A model generated the notes under the pieces. That model did no database searches and was not told where the DNA came from. It saw only the letters and a program-made list of their open reading frames with translations. From JAEXNA01 sp050486105 (GTDB taxonomy: Bacteria; Vulcanimicrobiota; Xenobia; Xenobiales; JADMJV01): a stretch of 9,275 nucleotides of DNA. The first letter of the stretch is position 1. Every line of letters starts with the position of its first letter. Below, in pieces: positions 1 through 6,786 of the stretch. The translations under genes and the position numbers were made by a program. The stretch lies in assembly GCA_050486105.1 (NCBI GenBank), contig JBJHCR010000263.1, positions 1 to 9,275 on the forward strand, in the 5' to 3' direction.

Positions 1-40
1 CTTCGCAATCTGTCAAGGGGGTTCCCAGTCGGACCTCTAG
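1..40 (+). other. Possible 3' end of an unknown rightward gene
   Basis: One forward frame is open from position 2 and ends at a TAG at 38-40. The tail would read FAICQGGSQSDL. The stop is the first triplet of the left arm of the palindrome at 38-203, mirroring the response regulator, whose TAG is the first triplet of the right arm. That symmetry is the only reason to prefer this frame. The other two forward frames are also open at the window edge and close at 106-108 and 129-131. With about 12 codons visible no family can be recognised, so the existence of this gene is inference. Confidence 0.2.
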
Positions 41-203
41 GGCGTGTGGACATTCAGCGTTTCAAGCTGCGCGAAGCAGATTTTTTCTCTCCGGAAGTGA
101 TTTTTTGAGCCTAGTACCCGAGAGTACTTAAGCAAAAAGACGCTTTCGGAGAGGAAAAATAAGCGAGTGCAGTGCCGTGAAGGTTGAACGCCCACACGCC
201 CTA
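38..203. repeat. Long imperfect palindrome (inverted repeat pair) between convergent gene ends
   Basis: The two halves of this stretch are inverted copies of each other. The outer 12 bp are perfect: TAGGGCGTGTGG at 38-49 against its complement at 192-203. The next 30 bp match imperfectly with small gaps. Positions 80-99 pair with 141-160 over 20 consecutive positions, including three G-U type pairs. After one mismatch, 101-107 pairs with 133-139. The centre is a 5-bp stem, AGTAC at 113-117 with GTACT at 124-128, around a 6-base loop. A transcript from either strand could fold into one long rod. It contains T-runs (81-86, 101-106) on the plus strand and T-runs of five on the minus strand. It may serve as a bidirectional terminator or mRNA-end stabiliser, or be an inverted pair of a dispersed repeat, as in BIME elements built from REP sequences. 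Confidence 0.8.
67..86 (+). terminator. Weak terminator-like hairpin plus T-run
   Basis: CTGC (67-70) and GCAG (76-79) can pair around a five-base loop and are followed by A and six T. The stem is only 4 bp, so alone it would be a weak intrinsic terminator. It lies inside the left arm of the palindrome at 38-203, and its T-run also pairs with the A-run at 155-159 in the larger fold. It would act on a transcript entering from the left edge. Confidence 0.3.
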
Positions 204-863
204 AACCAATCCTTGTTTCATGGCCAACACGGTGGCCTCGGTCCGGTTGTTGACTTGCAGTTTCTGAAAAATGTTGCTGATATGATTGCGCACGGTGTGC
301 TCACTGATCTTGAGTTCAGCTGCAATCAACTTATTTGGCATACCGCCTGCCACCAGCTTCAGGATCTGAGTTTCACGTGGAGACAAAGAGGCAAACATCG
401 CAGCCTCAGGGTTCTGCTCGTTCTTGGCAGAGAAGGTGACAAACTCGTCGAGCAGTCGGTCGGCTAAGAGAGGTTCAAGGAGGTTCCCCTCCTTGAAGAC
501 TCTGACTACCGTCTCTACCACTTTTTCCGAAGGTGTATCCTTGGTGAGATAGCCGCTAGCTCCAGACTTCATGGCTTCCACGATCGAAGACAGTTCCCGA
601 GAGACGGTCAAGATGACGATGCGGGCACTTGGGCTCTGGGCTTTCAGGCGCCGACAACACTCCATTCCGTCCATCCCTGGCATTTTGAGATCCAGCAAGA
701 TGACATCGGGAGCTTCTCGAGCCGCCAGTTCTAGAGCTGTCTGCCCATCGGCGGCCTCGGCCACAACCTCGACATCGGCATGATCTTTGAGCAGGCTCTT
801 CACGCCTTCCCGAAAAAGGTGCTGATCATCGACCAGCATCAGAGTAATTTTCTGTTTTGACAT
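201..863 (-). CDS. NarL/FixJ-family response regulator (REC + LuxR HTH)
   Basis: This is a DNA-binding two-component response regulator of 220 residues, a normal length for the NarL family. The receiver domain fills about residues 5-125. It has the acidic pair D12-D13, the probable phosphoacceptor D58 (in LLDLKMPGMDG), the conserved T86 and the conserved K108 in GYLTKD. A linker of about 25 residues leads to a LuxR-type helix-turn-helix at about 154-220, with LSPRETQIL at its start and the recognition region SEHTVRNHISNIFQKL. I chose ATG 863 because the receiver starts directly after it. A GTG at 902 would add 13 residues not typical of the family. It has a purine-rich AGGAGAG just downstream of it but no good Shine-Dalgarno sequence before it. 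No histidine kinase is in view. The gene is divergent from the glycerate kinase. Its TAG stop is the end of the palindrome arm. The family assignment is certain; the regulated genes are unknown. Confidence 0.95.
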   Translation of the reverse strand: MSKQKITLMLVDDQHLFREGVKSLLKDHADVEVVAEAADGQTALELAAREAPDVILLDLKMPGMDGMECCRRLKAQSPSARIVILTVSRELSSIVEAMKSGASGYLTKDTPSEKVVETVVRVFKEGNLLEPLLADRLLDEFVTFSAKNEQNPEAAMFASLSPRETQILKLVAGGMPNKLIAAELKISEHTVRNHISNIFQKLQVNNRTEATVLAMKQGLV

Positions 864-928
864 ACGGGGTGCTTCGTAGAAGGCGCCTCTCTCTCCTGGC
901 ACAAATGAACTAAGGAAGAAAGAAGATT
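864..928. promoter_or_regulatory. Divergent intergenic spacer
   Basis: These 65 bp separate the start codons of the response regulator (leftward) and the glycerate kinase (rightward) and so probably hold the start signals of both. I see no convincing -35/-10 pair on either strand. On the plus side AAGGA at about 912-916 lies 12 bases before the TTG start at 929 and may be its ribosome binding site. On the minus side no clear Shine-Dalgarno sequence is close to ATG 863. Confidence 0.35.
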
Positions 929-2239
929 TTGAGCCTCCGAGCAGTCTACCAAAAAACCTTGCAAAACCTGGCTCCGGAACGCCTTTTGATGGAGGCTTTT
1001 AGGAAAAGAACGCCCGGCAGCCAAGTGCATATCCTGTCGCTGGGGAAGGCAGCGGCTCCCATGGCTTGCGCTGCTCGAGAAGCGGCAGGGGGAAAAGCCT
1101 GGAAAGGACAAGGTTTTCTGCTCACCAAATTTGGGCATTGCTCGCCTTCGGAGCGCGACCATTTGAGTTCGTTCACTTTCTGGGAAGCTGCTCATCCCAT
1201 TCCCGATGAAGCTGGAACTCTGGCGGCTCGGGACCTACTGCGCTGGCTGGAATCTCACCCCCAGTCAGAAGAGCTCTTGGTCCTGCTATCCGGGGGAGCG
1301 TCAAGTCTGTTGGCCGACCCAATCCCACCACTCAATCTACGAGATTTGCAAGAACTCAATGAAGCGCTCCTGCAAAGTGGACTCCCCATCGAAGAAGTCA
1401 ATGTGGTCAGGAAGCACCTGTCGTACCTCAAGGGTGGCCAATTGGGAGCGCGCCTGACCAAGAGGTTCAAGCACATCACTCAGTATGTGCTGTGCGACGT
1501 TAGTGCCGACCTTGCCCCTCCACACCTCTTGTCTTTGATTGGGTCGGGCCCCACCGTGCCGGATCCCTCAACTTTGGAGCAGGCCCGGCGTATCCTGAAC
1601 CGACTCGACAGCATGGTGCCACCTTCGAAGCTCGCTCGTTGGCGAGATTGCCTTATCGAGACTCCCAAAGACCTGACCCTGGAGGCCACCATCTTGGCCG
1701 ACTACCACACTTTGAGGGCCACCGCCCTGGGCTATCTCTCGGAGTCCGACCTCCTTGAGGACCCGAATTGGAGCCCCACGGTGGAAGGAGAGGTTGCCAA
1801 GCTCGCTGTCATCTGGGGTCGATTGGCCAAACGTTTGCTCTTCGAGAACCGTTGCGGTACTCTGGCGGCTACGGGCGAACCCACAGTTCGTCTCTCTGCT
1901 GACACTCCGAAGTCTCATCGTGGGGGACGATGCCAAGAATTGGCCTTGCGCTTTGCCAGAGAGATCGATGGGGTCCCAGGCATCACGCTCTTGGCCGGCA
2001 GCTCTGACGGGACGGACGGTCCCACCGACTACGCCGGAGCCATGGTGGATGGAACCACCTGGTCGCGCCTCAAAGCCCTGGTCGGTGAAGGGGCATTGCT
2101 GAAGGCGGTCGAGCAGCACAATAGCACCGCCGTCTTGGAAAAGTTGCCCGAGGCCCTGCTGCGAACCGGACCCACTGGTCAGAATCTCAACGATCTCTTT
2201 TTGCTCAGCATCTGTGAATCTTCGTCCGCCTCAGAATGA
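929..2239 (+). CDS. Glycerate 2-kinase (GckA/TtuD, MOFRL family)
   Basis: This is probably the ATP-dependent cytosolic kinase converting D-glycerate to 2-phosphoglycerate, which feeds serine-, glyoxylate- or sugar-acid-derived carbon into lower glycolysis. The 436 residues match the family length and its two-domain order: an N-terminal DUF4147 domain and a C-terminal MOFRL domain. Visible motifs are LGKAAAPMA (residues 38-46, with K40), LLSGGASSLL (119-128), RKHLSYLKGGQL (161-172), GSGPTVPDP (205-213), GEPTV (316-320), GGRCQELAL (332-340), SSDGTDGPTDYAG (358-370) and TGPTGQNLNDL (413-423). Positions usually Asn in GGRNQE and GTN are Cys and Gln here, mild variation. The start is a TTG preceded at a distance by AAGGA; the next in-frame ATG (residue 21) would cut the first helix. 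The gene is divergent from the response regulator and 84 bp before the protease gene. The family is clear; substrate stereochemistry is inferred from the family. Confidence 0.93.
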   Translation: MSLRAVYQKTLQNLAPERLLMEAFRKRTPGSQVHILSLGKAAAPMACAAREAAGGKAWKGQGFLLTKFGHCSPSERDHLSSFTFWEAAHPIPDEAGTLAARDLLRWLESHPQSEELLVLLSGGASSLLADPIPPLNLRDLQELNEALLQSGLPIEEVNVVRKHLSYLKGGQLGARLTKRFKHITQYVLCDVSADLAPPHLLSLIGSGPTVPDPSTLEQARRILNRLDSMVPPSKLARWRDCLIETPKDLTLEATILADYHTLRATALGYLSESDLLEDPNWSPTVEGEVAKLAVIWGRLAKRLLFENRCGTLAATGEPTVRLSADTPKSHRGGRCQELALRFAREIDGVPGITLLAGSSDGTDGPTDYAGAMVDGTTWSRLKALVGEGALLKAVEQHNSTAVLEKLPEALLRTGPTGQNLNDLFLLSICESSSASE

Positions 2240-2323
2240 CTCATCCCAAGACTTCCTAGGCTGAATCCGAGTTCTGGCACTTAGGGCGCAGGATCAGCAT
2301 GAGCCGAATCGAAGCGGTTCCGG
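2240..2323 (+). other. Short spacer between glycerate kinase and protease genes
   Basis: These 84 bp contain an imperfect inverted repeat, GCTGAATCC (2260-2268) against GGATCAGC (2291-2298), with one bulged base and a 22-base loop. No T-run follows, so it does not look like an intrinsic terminator. No clear promoter is visible. An ATG at 2299 opens only a 28-codon frame that is out of register with the protease gene and looks meaningless. Confidence 0.3.
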
Positions 2324-2953
2324 GTGGACCCCGTAAAACTTATCGTCGGCCTTCTCTGCATAGGGGTGGCGCTCTTAATTCATGAGTATGCCCACGCCTG
2401 GATGGCTTATCGCCTGGGTGACCCCACAGCCAAGTACGAGGGGCGACTGACCTTGAATCCCTTGGTCCACTTCGAACTCTTGGGCGCTATCGCCTTGACC
2501 ATCTCGTTTTGGACCAGTGGGGGGAGTCTAATCATGGGTTGGGCCAAGCCCGTTCCCATCGACAGCAGCAACTTTAAGAATCGAGACCTGGACACGGCCC
2601 TGGTGGCCATCGCCGGACCGATGATCAATTTCCTGACCGCCTTCTTCTGTTCCATGTTCATCCTCACCGGGCTAGTCTTGGGGACCCCGCTAGAGCTGAT
2701 TTTCAAGATGCTCGTCGTTGCCAACGTCGGTTTTGGACTTTTTAATCTGATTCCATTCCCTCCTTTGGATGGTTGGAAAATTCTGGGCGCCGCTTTGCCG
2801 GGGGAGGCCAGCGAAAAGATGCGGGCTTTGGAACGCAAGGCCGGCATCTGGTCGTTGGTAGGTCTGTTTGTGATTTTGGCGCTGCTCGGACCTTCGATTC
2901 TGACCCCTTTGAACCGCTTCGTTTTGTCGATATTCTTGGGAGGGTCTCTGTAA
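2324..2953 (+). CDS. Site-2 protease family membrane metalloprotease (peptidase M50)
   Basis: This is an integral membrane zinc metalloprotease of the short M50/YwhC-like group, which cuts substrates within the membrane. The 209 residues are typical of PDZ-less members. The zinc motif HEYAH (residues 20-24, catalytic E21) lies in the first membrane segment (about 5-25). It is followed by the family-typical AYRLGDPTA and GRLTLNP. The second zinc-ligand motif is NLIPFPPLDG (141-150, ligand D149). Further hydrophobic segments lie at about 51-63, 92-120, 126-146 and 174-190. The start is GTG 2324 with only a poor ribosome binding site; the first membrane helix begins at once, which supports it. 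The stop abuts the scpA start, so the two are probably co-transcribed. M50 genes of this type often neighbour scpA/scpB in bacteria, but the physiological substrate is unknown. Confidence 0.93.
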   Translation: MDPVKLIVGLLCIGVALLIHEYAHAWMAYRLGDPTAKYEGRLTLNPLVHFELLGAIALTISFWTSGGSLIMGWAKPVPIDSSNFKNRDLDTALVAIAGPMINFLTAFFCSMFILTGLVLGTPLELIFKMLVVANVGFGLFNLIPFPPLDGWKILGAALPGEASEKMRALERKAGIWSLVGLFVILALLGPSILTPLNRFVLSIFLGGSL

Positions 2954-3739
2954 GTGGAGCAAGACGGGGCAGGCTATCGCGTCCACCTTCCCTTTTTCGA
3001 AGGCCCGCTGGACTTACTGCTCAGCCTGGTGGAACAATCCGAACTGGATGTCACCGAGGTGTCCCTGGCTGAGGTCACCGGGCAGTACCGAGAATACTTA
3101 GAGTTACTTGGGCAGCTCGACATTGAGATCGAGAGCTCATATCTTTTGGTCTTTGCTCAGCTTCTCGAGCTGAAATCCCGACTGCTCTTGCCTCCCACCG
3201 AGTCCGACGAAGATCCCTTTTTGGGTCAAGACTGCGACGATGGTGAAGACGATCTCTTGCTGCGACTCAAGGAGTATCAGCGACTCAAGCGAGCCGCACT
3301 CTGGCTGTCCGACCACGAAAGCCAAAGCCTAGCCAGGTATCCCCATCCAACCGGCCTATCCGAACCCGAAACTCCACTCCTTGATGTTTCAGCCAGGTCT
3401 CTCCACCGAGCAGCCCTGAGACTCTTGAAACCCAGACGGCCGTTCAAGGAACCCATCGGATATCGCCGCATGGAGCTTTCGGTTCCCCAGAGAGTAGAAG
3501 AAATCTGGCAACGCCTGGAGGACAAGGCCCATCGAACCGGCAGTGGTCGGACCCGATTTTCGGAGCTTTTGCAAGACCGTGAAGGGGAACCCCGAGCCCT
3601 GGTAGTGGTCACCTTCCTGGCCCTGCTGGAGATGGCCCGGAGAGAGCGAATCACTGTCCACCAGGCTCGGCAGAGCGACGAGATTGAATGCGAACCGCGC
3701 TCTAAAGAAAAAGCCCAGCACAGAGTTAGTTTGAATTAA
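2954..3739 (+). CDS. scpA: Segregation and condensation protein A (ScpA kleisin)
   Basis: ScpA is the kleisin subunit that bridges the heads of an SMC dimer in the bacterial condensin-like complex and acts with ScpB in chromosome compaction and segregation. The 261 residues fit the family. The N-terminal kleisin signature FEGPLDLLLSLVEQSELDV is at residues 15-33, followed by the SMC-neck-binding helices containing YLLVFAQLLELKSRLLLP (63-80). An acidic linker follows at about 83-100. The C-terminal winged-helix region carries LVVVTFLALLEMARRERI (about 216-233). The start is GTG 2954, which begins on the base after the protease TAA. GGGAGGG at 2939-2945 is its ribosome binding site and lies inside the upstream gene, so translation is probably coupled. 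The last residues after about 248 are basic and not conserved. scpB follows after 10 bp. Confidence 0.95.
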   Translation: MEQDGAGYRVHLPFFEGPLDLLLSLVEQSELDVTEVSLAEVTGQYREYLELLGQLDIEIESSYLLVFAQLLELKSRLLLPPTESDEDPFLGQDCDDGEDDLLLRLKEYQRLKRAALWLSDHESQSLARYPHPTGLSEPETPLLDVSARSLHRAALRLLKPRRPFKEPIGYRRMELSVPQRVEEIWQRLEDKAHRTGSGRTRFSELLQDREGEPRALVVVTFLALLEMARRERITVHQARQSDEIECEPRSKEKAQHRVSLN

Positions 3740-3740
3740 G

Positions 3741-3745
3741 AGGAG
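3741..3745 (+). promoter_or_regulatory. Shine-Dalgarno site of scpB
   Basis: AGGAG lies four bases before ATG 3750 and directly after the scpA stop codon. It is the clearest ribosome binding site in the window and fixes the scpB start. Confidence 0.75.
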
Positions 3746-3749
3746 ATCT

Positions 3750-4436
3750 ATGGCAACCAAGAACTTCGAACCTGAGCAAGCCATTGAGGCCATGCTTTTC
3801 GCTTCCCCAGGACCTTTGCGCCTTGAGGAACTCGCTGAAGCGGGTGAATGGAGTCTTCAGGATACAGAGGGCCATCTGGAGAGATTGGGCCAATCCCTAA
3901 ATGGTCGAGCCATCGAACTCCGCAGAGTAGCCGGAGCTTATCAGCTTTTGACCCGCAGCGAGGCGGCACCATTCGTGGAGCGAATTCTCCAAGTTCAAAA
4001 CAAGAAACGGCTTACCCGAGCTCAGCTTGAGGTGCTGTCGATCGTGGCCTATAAGCAGCCCATAACCAGGGCTCAGCTTGAAGCTGCGCGTGGAATCAAT
4101 AGCGACCGCACCCTAGCTCAACTCGTGGACTTGGAATTGGTCGCCCAGACCGGAAGGGCCGAGTTGCCAGGTCGACCCTTCTTGTTTGGCACCACCAGCC
4201 TTTTTCTGGAGCACTTTGGGCTATCCGATTTAACCCAACTCCCCGACTTGGCCTGGGACGAACCCGACGAGGTGCCCGAAGACAGCTTCAACCTGGAGTC
4301 CTATCGCGAGGAAGAGCGCCCTCTGCGCTCCCGAGAGATGGAACAGATCGCCGAGGACATCTCCGGCCCCAGTAGTAGCCTTTCGAGGCTCCTCAGCAGA
4401 ATTCGGAAAACTGACGAGGCCGAATCCACCTCTTGA
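3750..4436 (+). CDS. scpB: Segregation and condensation protein B (ScpB)
   Basis: ScpB is the dimeric winged-helix (KITE) partner that binds the middle of ScpA in the SMC-ScpAB complex. The 228 residues comprise two winged-helix domains at about 8-80 and 85-160. Signatures are AIEAMLFASPGPLRLEELAE (11-30), AGAYQLLTRSE (61-71) and the highly conserved LSIVAYKQPITRAQLEAARG (96-115), followed by GRPFLFGTTSLFLEHFGL (141-158). The C-terminal tail from about 168 is acidic and of low complexity, and ends in a short basic helix; such tails vary between species. It is co-directional with scpA, 10 bp downstream, with a good ribosome binding site. Its TGA stop lies inside a TTGACA that may be part of a promoter for the pilin cluster. 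Confidence 0.95.
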   Translation: MATKNFEPEQAIEAMLFASPGPLRLEELAEAGEWSLQDTEGHLERLGQSLNGRAIELRRVAGAYQLLTRSEAAPFVERILQVQNKKRLTRAQLEVLSIVAYKQPITRAQLEAARGINSDRTLAQLVDLELVAQTGRAELPGRPFLFGTTSLFLEHFGLSDLTQLPDLAWDEPDEVPEDSFNLESYREEERPLRSREMEQIAEDISGPSSSLSRLLSRIRKTDEAESTS

Positions 4437-4497
4437 CAGTCAAAATTCAAATCAACTTTGTGGGAACAGAGATTTATTTCTGATAAACTTGTGCGGT
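4433..4497 (+). promoter_or_regulatory. Probable promoter region of the pilin cluster, possibly leaderless
   Basis: The spacer after scpB is much richer in A and T than the genes around it. A perfect -35-like TTGACA lies at 4433-4438, but the hexamer 17 bp later (CTTTGT) is poor. A second option is TTGTGG (4458-4463) with GATAAA (4482-4487) at 18-bp spacing. TAAACT at 4484-4489 fits the TANNNT form seen in leaderless promoters and ends eight bases before ATG 4498. No Shine-Dalgarno sequence precedes that ATG, which fits a very short or absent leader. None of this is proven by sequence alone. Confidence 0.4.
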
Positions 4498-6786
4498 ATG
4501 AGACAATCACATGATCGGGGTGTGGCTCTAGTCACTGTACTGCTGTTGGTCCTGGTTATGGCGGTCCTGGTAGGCTCCTTCGTCCACCTCAACCGCGCCA
4601 ATTTTGCCGTGACCTCCGACGTGGAACTTGGCACCCAAGCCCGCCAGGCATGCCAAACGGGACTGGAGTTTGCTTGCAGTCGACTGCAGGCCGACCCCAC
4701 CTGGGGTCAACCGACTGGTTCCAGCAGTCCTTGGACTCAAACCATGACAACCCCCGTGCTAAACGTTTGGGAGCGCGAGCTTGGCGGTGTGGTGACGGTG
4801 GTTGGGGTGACCCACCTGAATTCCAGCTTCCAGATTCATTTCCAAGCGGCAGACCAAGATGTTGTTCCGTTCAACCTGGTCGACCCCCGGAGTATCGAGT
4901 CTGCCCCAGACACGCCGGCTTCTTGGAGCACCCTGACCCAGTCGGAATCTCCTCGCTGGGTTTCCACCAATAATTTCCACGGACTAACGGGGGGGGTATC
5001 CTTAACTCCTCCCAAGGTCGGTTTTCGAAGCCTCCCTGGCCGAGCGGCCCAGGTTCAAGTTATCGGGCACGCCGGCAAGGTGGAGAAACGCTTCGATGCC
5101 ACCCTCCGTCGCCCCAATACTTTCGATCATTCCATGCTTGCCAAAGGCGGTCTGGGAGTGGGCTTGGGGGGGGACGAGGATCCGACCTACGGAATCCCGG
5201 AAGGGACTTATGCCTGGAGAATCCAGTCCGCCGATCCCTACGTCAACGAGGTCGCGGCCAAGGAAAGCATCTACTCTCCCGATGTCGTGACCTCAAGCAG
5301 CCCTGCGCACCAGGTGCTGTTTGGCGATCGCGGTGGGCGACTGCTGAGTGGAGAGTACATCTTCCTGACGGAAAGTTTCTTTCTCGACGACCACCAGCCT
5401 TCGAGTTCCATCAACATCACCGCCGTCATCGGAGACGATCCCAATGGCAACGATCTCATGCAACAGCAAGCGGCCCTAGCCAACAGCGGAGGAAACTATA
5501 TTGCCAACGCCTCCCTGCCAAGCTGGAACCTCGAGCCAAATGCTAGCGTCGGCCATGGTGGTCCGGCTCCCACCACCTCAACCCTTGACCCAGGCATCTA
5601 CCGCATCATTAACGACAACACTCTAGAAGTCTACGACACCTCTGAAAATTATGTCGGCACCTACACCGACAACACCACCCTGGGCACCACTCCAGTGCAG
5701 ATCGCCAACGGAGAGCTTCGGTTACCTGAGAATTATGAGGTGACGGTCCTCGGAGACTTCACCATGCAAAGAGCCCTAACCCACGACAAACAGGCCCATC
5801 TCAGTCTTGGGCAAACGACCGGGGGAGGCCTGGGAGAGGCCACCACTTTAATAGTAAACGGCACCATCCGCTTAGGGGGATCCGTCTCCGGCAATGGGGC
5901 CATCAGTGCGACCTCGGACGTCTCCTTGCAGGGCCGCAGTGCCGTATCAGCGCCCGACGATCACGGCTTGGCAATCGCCAGTAAGGCCACTGTCACCTTT
6001 GAAGAGGTCGATCCCGTGGTAAGCTCCGCAGCCCAAATTTCCGGTGCCGACTGGCAAGCCTTCCACAGCCTCTTTAGTGCCCTCAGCAACCAGCAGAACT
6101 GGAATCATAATCACGGTCTCAACAATTGGGGAACCCTGTCATCTCAGCATCGATCCACCCAGATAAGAAACTCGGGCGGCACTTCCTTTGCGCCTGCAGG
6201 CGGGATCGCTACATTTCAAAGCGGCGCCAATTTCAGTTCTGCTGTCCAGCAGCGAGCATTAGCCTTGAACCTTCCTCCCGACTCCTTGCCCAGCGGTACC
6301 GGCTTGGACCTCACTAGCCTCGACGGCTACATGAGGGCCACCCTCTACCTAGAGCAGCTCGCCAGTACCGGGAGCGCCAATGTCGCCCTGATCACCCCAG
6401 CTGACCAGGGATTCGGGAGCTTCACTTCTCAGGTCGATGCCCGCATCGGCTCTACCGTGGACGCCTTTTTTGCCCGCAAAGGCAGTATGAACCTGCATCA
6501 GTTCATTGGCCTGGGCGCAACTCCGCCCATCTTCGATCCGGCAAACCCCAGAGACGCTCAATTCAAAGGGGTGATCTTCGCCGAACAGGGCATTCGAGCT
6601 TCCATGGGAGGGTTCAACTTTTATGTGGATGGAGCGATGATCTCTGATGGGAACATTTGGTTCGAAGAAGTCAAGGAGTTAGTCAGCCGCTACAACCCCG
6701 AGATGGTCGAAAAGTTCGCTCAAAGGATGGGATTACAATCCTCAGGGGGACGGAATGTCACCATCGTCTACTGCTCGGAGTATTAG
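4498..6786 (+). CDS. Very large GspK/PilX-like minor pilin-type protein
   Basis: The N-terminus is a pilin-type signal: a short basic leader (MRQSHDRG, residues 1-8), then a hydrophobic helix at about 9-29 starting VALVTVLLLVLVM, then a polar amphipathic helix. This is the layout of PilX_N and GspK proteins. As in GspK, the residue at mature position +5 is not Glu (it is Thr). At 762 residues it is more than twice the length of ordinary GspK and several times that of PilX. The middle (about 360-505) is rich in short beta strands, Gly, Asn and Thr, including IVNGTIRLGGSVSGNGAI, which suggests a beta-helix or beta-sandwich. A second beta segment, VIFAEQGIRASMGGFNFYVD (692-711), lies near the C-terminus. 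ATG 4498 was preferred to TTG 4489 because it gives a normal leader. The protein probably sits at the tip of a pilus or pseudopilus, exposed outside. No enzymatic motif is seen. A surface-displayed adhesive role is inference. Confidence 0.8.
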   Translation: MRQSHDRGVALVTVLLLVLVMAVLVGSFVHLNRANFAVTSDVELGTQARQACQTGLEFACSRLQADPTWGQPTGSSSPWTQTMTTPVLNVWERELGGVVTVVGVTHLNSSFQIHFQAADQDVVPFNLVDPRSIESAPDTPASWSTLTQSESPRWVSTNNFHGLTGGVSLTPPKVGFRSLPGRAAQVQVIGHAGKVEKRFDATLRRPNTFDHSMLAKGGLGVGLGGDEDPTYGIPEGTYAWRIQSADPYVNEVAAKESIYSPDVVTSSSPAHQVLFGDRGGRLLSGEYIFLTESFFLDDHQPSSSINITAVIGDDPNGNDLMQQQAALANSGGNYIANASLPSWNLEPNASVGHGGPAPTTSTLDPGIYRIINDNTLEVYDTSENYVGTYTDNTTLGTTPVQIANGELRLPENYEVTVLGDFTMQRALTHDKQAHLSLGQTTGGGLGEATTLIVNGTIRLGGSVSGNGAISATSDVSLQGRSAVSAPDDHGLAIASKATVTFEEVDPVVSSAAQISGADWQAFHSLFSALSNQQNWNHNHGLNNWGTLSSQHRSTQIRNSGGTSFAPAGGIATFQSGANFSSAVQQRALALNLPPDSLPSGTGLDLTSLDGYMRATLYLEQLASTGSANVALITPADQGFGSFTSQVDARIGSTVDAFFARKGSMNLHQFIGLGATPPIFDPANPRDAQFKGVIFAEQGIRASMGGFNFYVDGAMISDGNIWFEEVKELVSRYNPEMVEKFAQRMGLQSSGGRNVTIVYCSEY

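Noticed and set aside
1..131. Forward frames ending at 106-108 and 129-131 as the tail of an upstream gene
   Set aside because: Both run through the palindrome, where open frames can be accidental. The frame ending at 38-40 fits the palindrome boundary better. None can be confirmed with so little sequence.
864..902. GTG 902 as the start of the response regulator
   Set aside because: The 13 extra residues are not part of the receiver fold, and no ribosome binding site precedes it. ATG 863 gives the standard N-terminus.
2260..2298. Imperfect hairpin between glycerate kinase and protease genes as terminator
   Set aside because: It has a bulge, a 22-base loop and no following T-run, so it is not a convincing intrinsic terminator.
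4489..4497. TTG 4489 as the start of the large pilin-like protein
   Set aside because: It adds only three residues (with a Cys) to the leader and has no ribosome binding site. ATG 4498 is the ordinary choice.
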